Source: Pinguiococcus pyrenoidosus
Taxonomy: Eukaryota; Sar; Pinguiophyceae; Pinguiochrysidales; Pinguiochrysidaceae
Length of the DNA stretch: 64,000 bases
Direction: 5' to 3'
Assembly: GCA_019677205.1 (NCBI GenBank)
Contig: JAAMXY010000009.1
Location: forward strand, 22,764-86,763
Under the pieces are notes generated by a model. That model did no database searches. It was given only the letters and a program-made list of their open reading frames with translations, and had not been told where the DNA came from. The translations under genes were made by a program, and so were the position numbers. This document shows, one piece after another, positions 29,990 to 43,276 of this stretch (position 1 is the first letter of the stretch; each line of letters begins with the position of its first letter).

Positions 29990-31178
29990 CTATGGAAGAG
30001 ATCCTCCCTGGTTTGTCAGCGTTGAGCTCAGTTGTCCAATGGTGTCCGGCGTCGTGCGGCAGCATCCACCAATGATGGACGCGCCCGCGTCGATCCAGCG
30101 CTTTGCCTCCGCCGCATACTCCAAGTCGGAGGCCTCCTCCGGCCCCGTGCCCACCCAAGACTTGCTGTGCGGGTCCCAGTCTTCGCCCCGGTTGCTGTAC
30201 ACGATGACGCGCCGCTCCTGCTGCTCCGAAGTCTGGCCCGCTGCAGCGTGTGCCATGGCTTGTCGCACTGTTCTGATGGCCCGGGTCGCCAGCGCTTTGA
30301 GGAGCAGTACACGCACGTGAGCGTCTGACAAGCTTGGTGCGGCCGAAACAAGATCGCACGCACCGGCGACGTACCTGGCTTGCAGCAGTTCACGCCCAGA
30401 ATCTCGATCAATCGGCCTCGCCCAGCCGACGCGAGGTCCTGCGCGCACACGAAATGCACGACCTCGTCAAGCCGCTCTCCCGACGCGAGCACGACGCCTC
30501 CGTCGGCGTCCTTGACGCTCATACTCAGCCAAGCCGGGGGAAGGGGAGCATCCCCTTCGGCCCGGATCACTTGCAAGGCTTCCAAGAGGCCGCGGACTTC
30601 TTCTGCAGAGGGAATGGTCTCCAGCGCCAAGAAGTCCGGTCGGCTTGCGACGAGCTTGCGAAGCCGACGGAGGTGCCATTCCCGGAGGCCATCCGCGTCT
30701 CGATCGTACGCACCCGTGTACTCCGAGCCGTCGGCAAGAGCTGCTCCGTAGGGCCCGACGCTGGCAGCCACGAGGCAGTCTCCTGCGACTTCTCGGCACA
30801 TGCTCGTTGAGGCCAACAGAAGGTCGTCAATCTGCTCATCACGAAGTCCCGCTTGTGAGAATCCCGCGTAGGACGCTTGGTAGGCCGCGGATGTGAGGAT
30901 GTTCGCCCCTGCTTCTGCATACGCTTTGTGTACGTCTTGGATGCGCCTCCGCCCAGCCTCGTGGACCAATAATCGGGCCGACCACAGGTGATCCGCGAGC
31001 GATTCGCCCATGCGCTCCAGTTGCGTTGCCAAGCCGCCATCTTCGGACACAGATCAGATCCCAATTCAGCTTTCCACTGAAAATGAGAGGCGTCAAAGAG
31101 CCGAAGGAGCTCAAAGATCCAACACTCACCTAGCAGCGCAACGCCTTGCCTGGCGATCACCTGCTCTAGGCGCTCCAT
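29990..31178 (-). CDS. Homocysteine S-methyltransferase
   Basis: Three exons, 31178-31130, 31040-30375 and 30324-29990, phase-consistent, 349 residues. The first join gives ALLDGGLATQLERMGESL, the conserved N-terminal substrate motif, split by an intron. Zinc-ligand Cys residues appear in ILGVNCCKP and IIGGCCRTTP; NRGEDWDPHSKSWVG and the GPYGAALADGSEYTGAY block also match the family. It transfers a methyl group from S-methylmethionine or AdoMet to homocysteine, making methionine in the cytosol. Donors are GTGAGT and GTACGT. The short N terminus has no targeting signal. It is divergent to the giant channel gene. Confidence 0.93.
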
Positions 31179-31875
31179 CGCAACCACTTCCGCTCTCTTC
31201 AGCGCATCAGTAGCTAGCGGCGCTCTGAGCGATCTGGATCCACTTTGTGGCGTTTCGATCTTTCCGATGATTTTCGCTCTGCCATCTTGGGTACGCCCGC
31301 ATGAATCGTGAGATGAGGATGGAGTATGGTGTACTATATACTCATGGTTGAGTACCACATACTGAGTACCATAGAGTATTGAGTATTGAGTACTCCATGT
31401 TTTGATTCGCTCCGGAGCACTCCGGTGTAGTCCAAGATCTTTCCTTGTGGAACTCGACTACTGTATTCCCCTTCCACCGCGTCTCCGTTCCTGAGCCATA
31501 GTTCGCGCTGGCGCGAGTTCGTCGAAGGCCCCTCGACCCAGGACCCCTTCTGGTGAAAGCCGCCGAGTGTAAAGCGGCAATAGCGCGCCTGGGGGACCGG
31601 CCCGTTCCTACATCCGCGTCCGGCCTTCAAAAAGAGGGGAAACACAGGAAACACAAAGCAAAACCCAAACACCAAACACTTCAAACACTTCAAACACGCT
31701 CGGCTCTCTCCGGATCGCCGCCATCGGAGTCCAAGTCGGAGGTGAAGCGCGCATAGCACTGGCGAGCGGCGCTGTGCCCTGACGCTCCTTTGGACAGGGA
31801 GGACGGCAGATGGACCGTCGATGCGGAGCCTGAGCGACGCAGTTGGGGTGTCGCGCACAGCGGGGACAGACAGCC
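31179..31875. other. Divergent spacer methyltransferase/channel
   Basis: 697 bases. Degenerate gagta/gtact repeats lie at ~31320-31400 and a caaacactt-type A/C-rich repeat at ~31630-31700. Frames here are low-complexity and were not called. Confidence 0.5.
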
Positions 31876-34800
31876 ATGCGCGTCGGGGACCGCGTGCTCA
31901 TCCACGCGCTGTCCGAGGAGGATCAGACGCCGGTGGGCTATGTGGCGGCAGAAGTGCATGGAGACCACATCTCGTCCTCGCACTTCTGGAATCTACGGTG
32001 AGAGCATCGCAAGCCGAAAGCCTGAAGCCAAGAGAAGAGAGGCCACAGAGCACACACGCAGATCACAACATCTTCACGCACAAGACTTCCAGAGACGTGG
32101 GTTGAGACGGGTGGCTGACTCGATCTTGCTTCTGTGCTGCTAGATGCGGCGTCCAGCCATTTCGGAAGGGAACGGAAGAGCCGCTGCGGCTGTCGGACGC
32201 GCTCTTTGAAGTGTCCAATTGCTGCAAACCACAGGAGATCCATCGCTACAGCACGCGGGATGGCGGCAGTGTGGCACGGAATCCCAGGTAGGCCCAAAGA
32301 GAATGCCCATGCTGAGGACGGGCCACCCAGACTCGGAAACACCCCAAGGCCAGAGGAGCGAGAGAGAGAGAGAGAGAGTGTGTGCTCATCCACCGTTCGT
32401 CTTTTGCTCAGATCCGCGTCCTTGGCCTTCGGCCACTGCGTGCAGTTGCGACATCTGCTCAGTGGGAAGAATCTGTGCATCAACGTCAACGAGAGGTCTC
32501 TGGGCGAAGATCTCAGCATGCAGGTTCGGAACCATAGCGTGTGTCTGTCTGTTCTGCTGCGGCCTCAGAAAACATGCAGAGGGGTACTAAGCCGAGTCGG
32601 TGTGCGTCAGGTTTCCTTGCGTCGTCTGCCATGCAACGACGCAGAGGCCAAGGGCGACGGGCGAGAGGTGAAGGACTCGTCCTTTGACAAGGTGGATGAG
32701 AATCGGCTGCCCACCAAGAGGCGCCCAGCACGGTTGCCGCGACGAAGCTCCAGCGTGTCCACCGTGAACGGCCGCGACTCTCGAGGTCGATCCGCGTGGA
32801 GAGCGGCGTCCTCCGCCTACGAAGAGTCCAACACGCAGGTGCAGGAGGTATGGCTGGACAGCTGGTTCGAGATCCAGATTCCGCTGCCCGAGGGCCACCT
32901 CACGGAAGTGCAGGAGTACGACGAGCTGTACCTCTTCAGCAGCAGGTGGCAGCGCTACCTGCATCTGTACGGCAACCAGGAGATCAACGCCGCCTTCGAG
33001 CCGTCCCAGTTCCGCTTCATCTGCTTCCAGGGCCACAGCAGCAGCATCGAGCGGCTGCCCTTCCGCTTCTTCGTGGGAGACTTCATCCGCATCTGCCACC
33101 TGCGCACCAGCTCGTACATGCACTGTGAGTCGCAGCGCAACTGCGGCTTCGTGTCCTACCACAAGGACGCCAGCTTGCGGAGGCAGCAAGCCGGCCAGAG
33201 TGCGGCCTCTCCGGAGCAAGAAGAGGCCGCCTACGGCGACGTCAACCTTCGCGCCGACTGCGATGACCCGCGCCGGAGGAATCGAGTCAACGCCAGCAGC
33301 TTCTCCCTTTGGCAGGTGGAGCCCGAGACGGTGGCGGAGGGCAAGTTGTCGCTGGAGGAGGTGAGTCGAAGCATGGCGCGCATCCGCTTCCGCCACGTGA
33401 TGTCCGGCCGCTTCCTCACCGTCCGGGACGGCCATGTATGCCTCCTGCGCCACTTCGACATGCTCGACACCTCCGGCGGGCCCTGGGACCCCACGCTCTT
33501 CCAGATCATCATGCGCTCCAGCACGGAGGCCCAAGATGGCAAAGCCGACGCGCCTGAGACCCAGGCCGTGCATTCCAGCCGACCCTCCTGCACCTTGACG
33601 GTAGACGACATGGCGGAAGCGCTGGATCCTCGCTTGCTGGAGTCCGCCTCGCACGTTCTGTCCAGGAATGCGGCCCGCCCAAGCGGCCCCATCGGAGAGG
33701 CCATGACGATCTTCGTGCTGCGCCACTGCCTGTCCGGAATGTGGATCGGCACGGACAAGGGCAGCTGCGCGATGTTCACGGAGAGCCGCTTGGAGAACCG
33801 CGGAGAGGCCGAGGCGGCCGCCGTCTCCCGCGACGAGGAGGGCTCTCCCGTGGAGCTGCAGCCGAAGCGGATCAGCCACTCCACCGACTACTTCGCCTGC
33901 GTGAAGGTGTCGTCGTCGGAGATCATTCGGCTGGAGCATCTGTCCTGCGCGTCCTTCAACCTGCGCCAGACGATCCGCTCGCTGCTGCTCCGCATGAAGC
34001 TGAATCAGCCGGAGAGCGAAGCCCAGACGGCGCGGCGCTGCCAGAGCTTGAGCAACCTGAGGGACCTGCCGCACAAAAGGCCCGTGGACCTCGCGAGACG
34101 AGCTTTGCTGGACATCGACTACGACCACGACTCGGAGGCGCGCCTGGAAGGCAAGGCCACCGACGATGGGGCGCGAGCCGTTCGCCCGCTGCTCTCCATC
34201 GGCTTGCTGTCCCCGCTGGCGGCCTTCACCACCAAGGCCGTGAACCCGGCGCTGGTGGTCATCTACCATCTCATCCAGCTCATCAACAATGCGAAGGGCA
34301 GCGACGCCTCCCTGGGGCCGGACGCGGCGGCCGGGTCGACCCTGTCGTCGACATTCACGATGGGCGGCGAGCAGCACACTTCGGCGATGGGCAAGTGGCT
34401 GGGTCCGCGGGGCTTCCAGCGCCTCATTCGAGAGCACAACATCGTGCAGATGCTGCTGGAGTTCATTCAGCTCACCATCGACTTCGGAGAGCATGCGCTC
34501 TCGCCAGCCTCGACAGACTCGCAGGCGTTCTCCGAGCTCTTGTCCCGCGAGGACCGGAGCAGCCTGCGCCGCATTCCCGTGCAGGTGATCCTGGACGCCG
34601 ACAAGAGCAGCCTCCCCAACATTTCGAACCTGAGGTCGCTGCTTCGGGCGATCACGACGCTCGGCGGCGCCTTCGTCAAGAACCATTTCCGGTGCCAGAT
34701 GTCTCTCGTGCCGCAGGTCCCGCTGCTGAAGAATCTGCTGAGCTACGGCCTAGCGGGCGGGATGCTGGAGGCCGCCTACGCGTATCAGTCCCACGTGATG

Positions 34801-37800
34801 AAGGACACGTCCGTCGAGGCGGTCCAGAGAGACGTGTCTGAGCTGCTGTATCTCCTGCGGCATCGCGGCTACAACGCTCGGCTCCTCGACATCCTGCGCG
34901 TGCAGTGCACGGCGAGCTTTCGCAACCAGATCTGGATCCTGAGTCAAGTGGTGGACGCGAGCAAATGGTTGCTTCCGACGGTGCGTCTGGTGGTCTCGCC
35001 GCACAAGACGCTTCAGTCCGTCCAGCTGTGCTTCCGTCCCGAGGACTCGGAAGGCTTCGTGGTGAAGCTTAGCATCGCCGGCAAGTCCAGGCTGCAGTTC
35101 AACAAGGAGTACTTGTCGGCGGCGGAGCTCGTGTCGCCGGTGGCCACGCGATCCAACGCGCGGCGCCGTGCGCGGGAAGAGGTCCTCAGCTCCAGCCTGG
35201 GACGCGGCATTGCGAGCGGCAATGGCCCAAGTACTCGGGACGACGAGGTCCGCCTCACCATGTACCACGTGGCAGCCGTCCGCCTGGTCGCTGCGCTGTG
35301 CCGACACGGATACAAGAAGGCTCACGACTTTGCCGAGCAGCTGGAGGGGTATGACCCCACCACGGTGTGCACCATCATGTCCAGCGCCCACGTGCCGGAG
35401 ATCATCCGCTCGGCGTACAGCGAGCTGCTGGTCCGTCTGTTCTTGGAGCGCTGGTCCACCCATCGCATCCCGATCAACAATCGCGTTCGCGTGGTCAACA
35501 CCGAGGACGTCATCAATGAGACGACGAGGAGATCGATCAGCGGCGACGACAGCCGGAGTTCCTTCGGAACGGAGCTGGACACGTGGCGCCTGTTCCACGA
35601 CGAGAACGCGGGCGATCCGCTCTTCGACGCCTCTCCGCAGGGGCGCGAGGACTTCCTCACCAGCTGTCGCAATCTGGCCTTTGCGTGCTTAAAGGAATGC
35701 ATCGACAACAGCTCCTGGAGCCCGGAGCGCGACGAGCGCTCCGGCGACTTCTTGGACTTGTGCGGCGCCGTGCTGGACCTGTGCGACAACCTGATGCACT
35801 TCCACGGCATCCGCCAGATGGCCCATGTCCGCGAGCTCTTCGAGATGCTCGTCTGCTTGTTGGAGAGGCTCCCGGAAGAGCCACGCGCAGGCGTGGATGT
35901 GCGGAGGGACTCGCTGGAGTCTCCGCAGCCTAGCGAGAATCTCGGCTTGCGCGTGTCCAGCCCGACCCTGTACGACTCGGCCATCGACTTCTCGGAGGTG
36001 GCGTCGACGGAAGCGAAGCGCGAGCGCCAGCAGCATTCGGCCTTCGTCATCCGCCGCCGGGCGATGAAGCTCTTCCACATGGTGCTGGACTGCCGCATTG
36101 ACCACATGATTTCCTCCATCATCCGCCACACCCACGCGCTGGACGTGGCGAAGGTCCGGCCGGAGGAGCTCCAGCCAGGCGCTCAGCTGGAAGCGGCCAC
36201 TCTCAGGGCGAAGGTGACCATGGAAACGAAGAAGCGGGCGAGAGGCATGCTGCGCCAGCATCTGTTCCGGATGGTCGGCCTCTCGGCCTTTCCTGCGCTG
36301 CCGAGCCTGAGGCCCACCAACGAGGCAGCGGAGGCGGAGTACCTCGAGCCGAGCGACGACGAAGAGCCGGCGCAGCTCTGGGAGCGGGCGTTTGGCGAGA
36401 CTCGCTTTGACATCGAGCTGTGCTCCTGCGACACCTCCTTCAATGCGGTTCTTCGGCTCACCTCCATCGTGAAGGCGCTGACCAACAGCCGCGACAAGGT
36501 CCTGCGCAGCGCCGCCTTCGAGCTGCAACTGCGTCTGTATGGCACTGTGGAGCAGTTGCGCTCCGAGGTGATGCGGATCGACCTGCTGTACACGGACAAC
36601 AACGACGTCCACCTCGCGATGGTCCGCACCAAGAAGATCCTCACCACGGTGTACAAGAATCGCGTGTATCGCGTGATAGGCAGCGACCTGGTTGCTGACG
36701 ACAACGGCGACGGAGATGGCAGCAACGGAGACGACGAGCTGAGCGAAGCGGAGACAACCCACCAAGTGCTGATCTCGTGCTTGGAGGCCCTGCGGAGTGA
36801 CTTTTACAGTGACAGCAGCTGCACGGTCGCGACGACGCAGGAGCGGAGGGCCACCAAAGTGCTGCTGAGCCTCGATCTCGAGAAGGTGCTGCTGAATCTG
36901 CTGGGCACGCTCCGGATGTCGGTGGAGCAGATCGACGAGGCCACGCAACGGGAGGCCAGGGCAATCTTCAGAACCCTCCAGGCGGTGCTCAGGTCCGGCC
37001 CGGTGGACTCTCGGGCCTTCTTGTTTCAGAAGCTGCCGCTGCTCCTCCGCTTCACGAGGATCATTCCGGAGACCTGCGCCATGCTGGTGGTGGAGGTCGT
37101 CGCCTGGAACTTGTCCTTGCTCGGAGCCATCACGGACCACGTCGTATCTCGGGTTGTCGCGGACCTGAAAGCCGCCTACACGGCAAACGACTTCACCACG
37201 TGCGAGCACATCTTCCGCATCCTGCGGAGCTTCGTCGTGGCGCCCCGCCTCGAGACGCTCCATTCCACATGCGACCAAGAAGAGCTGCAGGAGTCCAAGC
37301 CCCATCAGGCCAACCAGAATCTCGTCCTGATGGAGCTTCTGAAGGTGCTCAACCCCGTGAAATGCTTGACGCCCTTGAAAAGCACTCCAACGGAGGTGCG
37401 GCGGCGCCAAGTGCTAGGTGCCCTGAAGCGTAGCGAGTCACTCGACGAGGATGAAGACGAGATCGACGAGTACGTGGGTGAAGATGACGACGAAGCTGAC
37501 AATCATGGACTGGGCCAAAGCCATGACCAAAGCCACGGCCAAAGCCACAGTCAGAGCGAAGACGAAGCAAAGCAGGATACTCACCCAAGCCCGAGCAGCT
37601 CGCTGGACGACGAAGCACGGGCGAGTTTCGAGCTGCCCAGTTGCCAGCGAAGCTCGCTCAGCTTCCAGTGCGCCTTGCTGAACCTGCTGGAGGCCTGCTC
37701 GCGGGGAAGCAATCACTTCACGGAAGTTCAGTGCCGGTCGCTGCTCTCTCTCAGTTCGTTCGAGAAGGTTATCACCGACGAGCATCGGCCGGATCCTCTG

Positions 37801-40800
37801 CGACTCAGTCTCACCAAGTTCTTCGAAGCGATCTACTTTGATGTTCAGGTGCCCTTCGCCGGCTTGGACGCTTGTCCGGAGGTCTGGCGCCTCGTGCGCT
37901 ACGGCAGCCGCATGCTCAAGGAGGCGCTCAAGCGTCGCCCATGCGACACGAGGCACAAGCTTTGCTTCGGCGGCCTGATGCCGCTGCTGCGGTCCTTCTA
38001 CAAGACGAACAGCGGCACGCTGAAAATGGGACCAACGCAGGTCGGGGCGTCCTTCCGCCTTCTCAGGTACTGCTGCCTGATCCACGGCCGCAGCAAGCTG
38101 GACCTCTCCCGCCGGGAGCTGGAGGATCTTCGAGGCCTTGTTCTGGAACTTTGGCGCTGTGACAGTAGCATCGCGGAAGCGCTGCGGGACTTTAAGGACA
38201 GCACCAGCAGACGAGACACCGCGGAAGACAGCGACAAGAGCGTCAGCGTGCGCTCGTCGGGAGACTCCATTCTTACCATCATCGAAGAGCAAGACGTTGG
38301 TTCCAGCGGCGACACGGGCCTCAAGCCAGCGCTGGACATTGCGTTGATGACGGAGCACAGCGACGAGTTGGACATCCGCGCCGAGATCGGGAGGATCATG
38401 AGCAGCCGCGTGACGCCGGGAAAGGGTACTAGCAAGGCCAGTCAAACCTCCGCCCGGCGCCGCCCAGCGAAGATCCAGCGGGCCGACACTGCTGAACATG
38501 GTATCAGCATTCCGCTGAAGAAGCTCAAGCCGGTGCAGAAGCTGCTGCAGTACCTGGAGGAGAAGCAACACGAGGCGCACAGCCGCCTCACGAAGGAGTT
38601 CCAGATGATCTACAACGACGAGATGCTCAGCAACGTCATGTGGGATCTCGCCGAGATCGAGATCGACTTCTGCCGAGAATCCAGAGTGCGCCTCAACTGC
38701 GTCTACCAGCAGCTGCATCTGCTTCGAGAGGTCATCGTGCGCGCCCCGGAGCAGGTGACGTCTCAGGACGAGCAGTACCGGACGGCGCTGCTCGACAAGA
38801 CGGTGCTGATGCCGCGGAAGCGGGTCGTGTCTTCCCCCCGAATGCGACTGAGCACGACGAAGCATCCTTCCACCGTCAAGCCGGAGTCCCCGCGGCGGCT
38901 TGACAGCGCCGAGGTGTCGAAGTCGTTTAGGAGGCGTGCTGCGAACGGCGCGTCAGCGATGGTGCTGAACTGCATTGAGCAGCAGAACCGAATCGTCAAG
39001 CTCGGGGGCGCCACAATGGTCCTGCAGATTTTGAGCATGAGTAACTTGCCAGATTTCATCGCGGCCGCAGCGTACAGATTTGGGGTCGCTCTGCTGGGCG
39101 AAGGCAACCCGACCGTTCAGAACGCCATCTACGAGTATCTCGCCGAGTCGCGGTACGATGATAGCCTTTTCGCGAACATCATCGCGATCTTCCAGCGGTC
39201 GGCCCGAGCCATCCAGGAGTCGTCACACAGCCGCTCGTACAGTTTCGAAGACTTGCATGTCAGCCGCCGCCAAAGCGTCAACCGATTCGGGATGCATCTC
39301 AATAGTATGTCACAGGCGAGCGTGGCGGAGCTGTCGCAGGACTACGGAGCCGCGGCCACGCCGTTCTTCACGATCGAGAGGAGGCGGAAGCAGTCGTTCA
39401 TCGAGCTCAGCGACCAAGGCTCGGATGGTGCGCCTTCGGCGCCGGCCACGCTGCACAGCGAGCTCTTCATCATCGACGTGCTGGACTTCCTTCGCCTTCT
39501 GTGCAAGAATCATCACCGGCCGCTGCAGAACTACTTGCGAGTGCAGCGTGACAACATGCGCTCCTTCAACATCGTGAGCGAGCTCGTGGGCTACCTCCAG
39601 GAGGTCGAGTGGGTCCTTGATCTCAATTCCAACACGAAGCTCTGGAACATTGATGAGAACTCCATCTACGTCGCCTACAAGGTCATCCAGTGCCTGCGGG
39701 AGATGGCGCAGGGGAACACGCGAAACACGACCTGTCTCGCGCGGCCTACCCTGCTGCGGGGCATCAGCGACATCCTGTCGGAGTCGTATCACTCCAGCGG
39801 CTGGGAGGACCGCCTTGTGACTTCGTTGCACGAAGAAGCCGAGGTGCTGCCGGCGACGCTCCAGGCGGAGGTGATTCTCCTGCTTTACTCCATGCTGGAA
39901 GGCTGCCAGGAGGTGGACATCTTCGACGCCATTCTCAGCAACGCCAACATGGACGCCATCTCCTCCTACATTCTACGATGCGAGAGGAGCTACGCCACGA
40001 CCTGGGCTTACCACCGGGGTCGCTTGAGCGGGCAGCCCTTCCGGACGCGGCTGGGCTACATCGACTCGACCGAGCCGTTCAACATGCAGGCCGTCGAGGG
40101 CGTTGTGAACGTGGCCAACGACGTTGTCGCGTCGCGCACAGCGCTGGATGTGCACGCCAAGGACGAAGCGGCGTACCACGAGAGAGTCGCAATCGAGAGC
40201 CAGTGGATTGAGCGAATCAGCACGGTGTACAAGATGCTGCGCCTGCTGCTGGACGCAGTTGCTGCCGACCGGCTCCAAGGCGACGGGGACACCAACCCCG
40301 ATCGGAGGTCCTCGCGCTCGCGCGCCGACGAGGACGATGGAGATCCCGACGCGCTGGAACGATCGGCGGAGATCGTCGGCAAGTTTCATCCGTTCATGCG
40401 GCGCTGGGAGCCCATGCACACGAGCGTCGAGTTTGTGAGATACGGCAACATCGAGCGGATCTACTTCCTCAAGCCCACGATCTGCATCACGGCCTATTCG
40501 AAGACGAGCGTGCGCGAGTCCCGCGAGAGCATCAAGTTCCTGCTGAGCCGCAACTTCGAGAACCATTCCGAGAAGATCCAGCGCTTCATGCTGCTGGGGA
40601 GCCAGCTCCTCAATGAGATGGAGTACGTGGATCGCCTGCAGCGCTCCGGGATCAGCTTCCTGGCGAACCACGAGCTGGAGCTCATGAACGCGACCTTCCT
40701 CGTGGCGCTGCTGATCATCCTGCTGGACTTCGGATACGGCAGGGATGCCAGCGAGGACTCGGCGTCCGACCAGCTGCTGTACACGATATCCATCGTTTGC

Positions 40801-41970
40801 GGCGTCATCCACCTGTGCCTCAGCTCGCTGCGACTGCTGGCGTTGTCGTACAATCGCGGCATGCAGACGATGAACATGTTCCAGAACAACGTGCGCGGCG
40901 TGACTCTGTCCACGGGCAAGGCCAGGTCGGCGGCGCAGGCGGAGGAATATGAGGCTATGCAGTGCTCCGTGGGGCCCTATAAGAGCAGCTCGGGGAAGGG
41001 GAAGCATGCGTCGTTCTTCGGCAAGGTCCGCACGCGCTTCCTGAAGTGGCTGCTGCGGAAGATCGAGCTGTCGGACGACTTCTCGGCCGGCATCTCCGCC
41101 TGGCAGCGCTTCGAGGCACGCGTGCTTCGCTTCCTCTTGGTCACCAGCAGCAGCAACTACAACCTCTTCTACCTCTTCATCAGCGTCGCTGGCAATGTGG
41201 CCAGTCTCGCGGGCCCGGAGTGGAGCCAGGCGCGCAACGCCATCTTCACCTTCACTCTTCTGGACGTGGCCTTTCGGGAACGAGCCCTGGACCGCGTCCT
41301 CGGGGCCGTCCTGCTGAATCGGCAAGCGCTGCTGGAGACGGCGCTGCTGGCGGTGGTCATCATGTTCATCTACGGCAGCATCGCCTTTGCGCTGTTCTCC
41401 GACGATTTCCAGGTGAACGACCAGGGCGACACCGGCTGCGAGACGCTCTTTGGCTGCATCGTGACCGTCTTCAACTATGGCCTGCGCATCGACGCGGGCG
41501 TGGCGGATGTCATGTCCCGACCGGAGAACAACTTGACGGCGCACGCCGTGGGCAGACACATCTTCGACATCAGCTACTTCGTGCTGGTGACGCTCCTGCT
41601 GCTCAACATCCTCGCGGGTATCATCATCGACTCGTTCGCGCAGCTCCGCGACGAGACGCGCATGACCGAGACGGCGCTGGAAGGCCGATGCTTCATCTGC
41701 AACATTGAGAGTACCGTGCTCGACCAGTACAGCGACGGCTTCGACGCTCACGTGGCGCACGACCACAACATGTGGAGCTACATCATGCTGAAGAAGTATC
41801 TGTCGCTCAAGAATCGCTCCTTCCTCACCGGCCAGGAGCTGTACCTGCTGCGCCACTTCGAGAGCAGGAACTACGGCTTCATCCCGCTCGGAAGGGCGCT
41901 GTGCTTGGAGCAAGGCGGTGAGCATCTTGAGCGCAGAGCGTGGCAGGCTCACTCGCACACGGTCCGATAA
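31876..41970 (+). CDS. Giant IP3 receptor/ryanodine receptor-family calcium-release channel
   Basis: Exons 31876-31997, 32144-32287, 32412-32523 and 32611-41970 give 3245 residues; a donor at 41918 probably replaces the last 17 codons (see 42768-43208). The N-terminal suppressor/MIR region shows MRVGDRVLIHALSEED, HCVQLRHLLSGKNLCINVN and FRHVMSGRFLTVRDG. RIH-type helical repeats occupy the middle. The C-terminal ~600 residues hold six membrane segments, the pore, and the channel-family zinc site CFICNIE...HVAHDHNMWSYI. The selectivity filter is DAGVAD (41491-41508) where animal IP3 receptors and ryanodine receptors have GGGVGD or GGGIGD. The expected role is Ca2+ release from ER or acidic stores. 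Basic IP3-contact residues could not be confirmed. A long acidic/His-Gln-rich insert lies near residue 1760. Frames upstream of 32611 differ from the long open frame, so splicing sets the N terminus. Confidence 0.88.
41491..41508 (+). other. Channel pore signature DAGVAD
   Basis: The sequence reads NYGLRI-DAGVAD-VMSRP. The aligned IP3 receptor region is NHGVRA-GGGIGD-VLRKP. The last Asp is kept, the first and second Gly are Asp and Ala, and the fifth is Ala. Confidence 0.8.
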
Positions 41971-42152
41971 GCGGTCATCTTTCATCTGCTCCGTGAGCCG
42001 AGGAGGGCAGGAGGAGTGAAGGCCAGGCACGAGAAGGGAAGAGAAGAGAATAGACGAGACTAGGGGAGAAGAGGAGAGAACGGAAGAGATATCAGAAGTG
42101 CTGCGGGGAAATCAGCCGTATACTCGAGAGGAAAAACACTGAGAGAACGTGT

Positions 42153-42185
<33 letters not shown>

Positions 42186-42767
42186 GAGACGAAGAGAATC
42201 GAGATATCTGGAAAGGATCGTAGACACAACAACGTAGAGAGGTGTGATGGGATGGGCAAGAGGAAAAAGAGGGAGAAGTGGGCAGGAGGAGTAGAATAGG
42301 GACGGACTAGCGTAGGAAGCTTCAGAAAAGGGGATGATGGGAAGGCATCGGACGAGCTCATCAAAGAGCAGTAGAGCAGCCCGACCAGGCTTCTGGATCG
42401 CCGTCGTCAGTGCCGAGCGCCGCGATCTGGAATCTAGAAGAGGAAGAAGAGCCAAAGAAGCAGGGTTTTCACGTGAATGCCTTCGACCGAGACGAGCGAA
42501 AGGCGCCATCTCGCAAGAGCGGCGCGTCGCCATCGCAGTGCCTTGCCGGAACGACTACACTGCACCGGCGCACTTGGATCCGGCTCCCAAGCTCCAATCC
42601 AACAAAAGTCAAAGACTTTCGGGTACATATTTCAGAGAATTCTCTGTAATTCTCTGACAATGGCCTACCATCTCCGAGATTCCACGAACTCCGCTCGAGG
42701 CCAATTGACAAAGGGCTGTCCAGAAGCAGAAGCAGAAGCAGAAGCAGAAGCCGAAGTGTCTCCGCAG
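41971..42767. other. Probable last long intron of the channel gene / spacer with GA-rich DNA
   Basis: Contains a (GA)n block at ~42160-42200, purine-rich DNA throughout 42010-42330, and a gaagca repeat at 42718-42752. Reads as intron or 3' UTR; no domain found. Confidence 0.5.
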
Positions 42768-43208
42768 CGCCAAGGCCGGTATCTTGGCCGAGCATGGACA
42801 TGCAAGTGGAAGAGACTTCGGATGAGCTGCTGTGCTTGCGCTCCGTTGACGACCTGCGTCGCGTCGTTGGTCTGGTGCGTTTGAGCGCGCGGGTCTTCGC
42901 TCAATCCCCTTGACTCACACTTCAGAATTCCGCCGCGTGCGCGGCCCTCCGATGCAGCCGATGCCCAACGACCACCTACAAGTGAGCGGCGCCGTCGCCA
43001 TCTTCGGCCAGGAGCCCAAGCTTGTGGTGCCTCACGCGCAGCGGAAGCTGGTGAACAGAGAGGTGAAGCGCAAATGCCTCCGCTGCTGCTTGATGTGGGA
43101 CTCGGAGCGTTTCTCGAGCTTCGTCTTTGCCTAATCTTCGTCCCATAATGCTTGCAGATTCGAGATCGGCTGCTGGACATGATACGAGAGAACGTGGAGT
43201 CCCCGTAG
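42768..43208 (+). CDS. Candidate 3' exons of the channel gene
   Basis: The donor at 41918 (phase 1) joins in phase to the acceptor TCCGCAG at 42768, giving ...LCLEQGAPRPVSWPSMDMQVEETSDELLC..., then a donor GTGCGT at 42875. From the acceptor at 42926 two outcomes exist. Phase 0 stops at 42985. A frame one base off reads EFRRVRGPPMQPMPNDHLQ..., splices at 43063/43158 and ends RDRLLDMIRENVESP at 43208, which looks more protein-like but needs a different donor (GTCTGG). It could also be a separate small gene. FIPLGRALCL just upstream aligns to the animal IP3 receptor tail DWFPRMRAMSL, which supports a further C-terminal coiled-coil exon. Confidence 0.45.
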
Positions 43209-43276
43209 TGGCATGGCGTCGTCGCCGTGGAAATGGTGTGTCTGTCCGCGGAAGAGGTCAACCGAGGCTTCGAAAG

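Noticed and set aside
31334-31858. 174-codon minus-strand frame upstream of the channel gene
   Set aside because: Runs through simple repeats (gagta, caaacactt) and has no recognisable domain.
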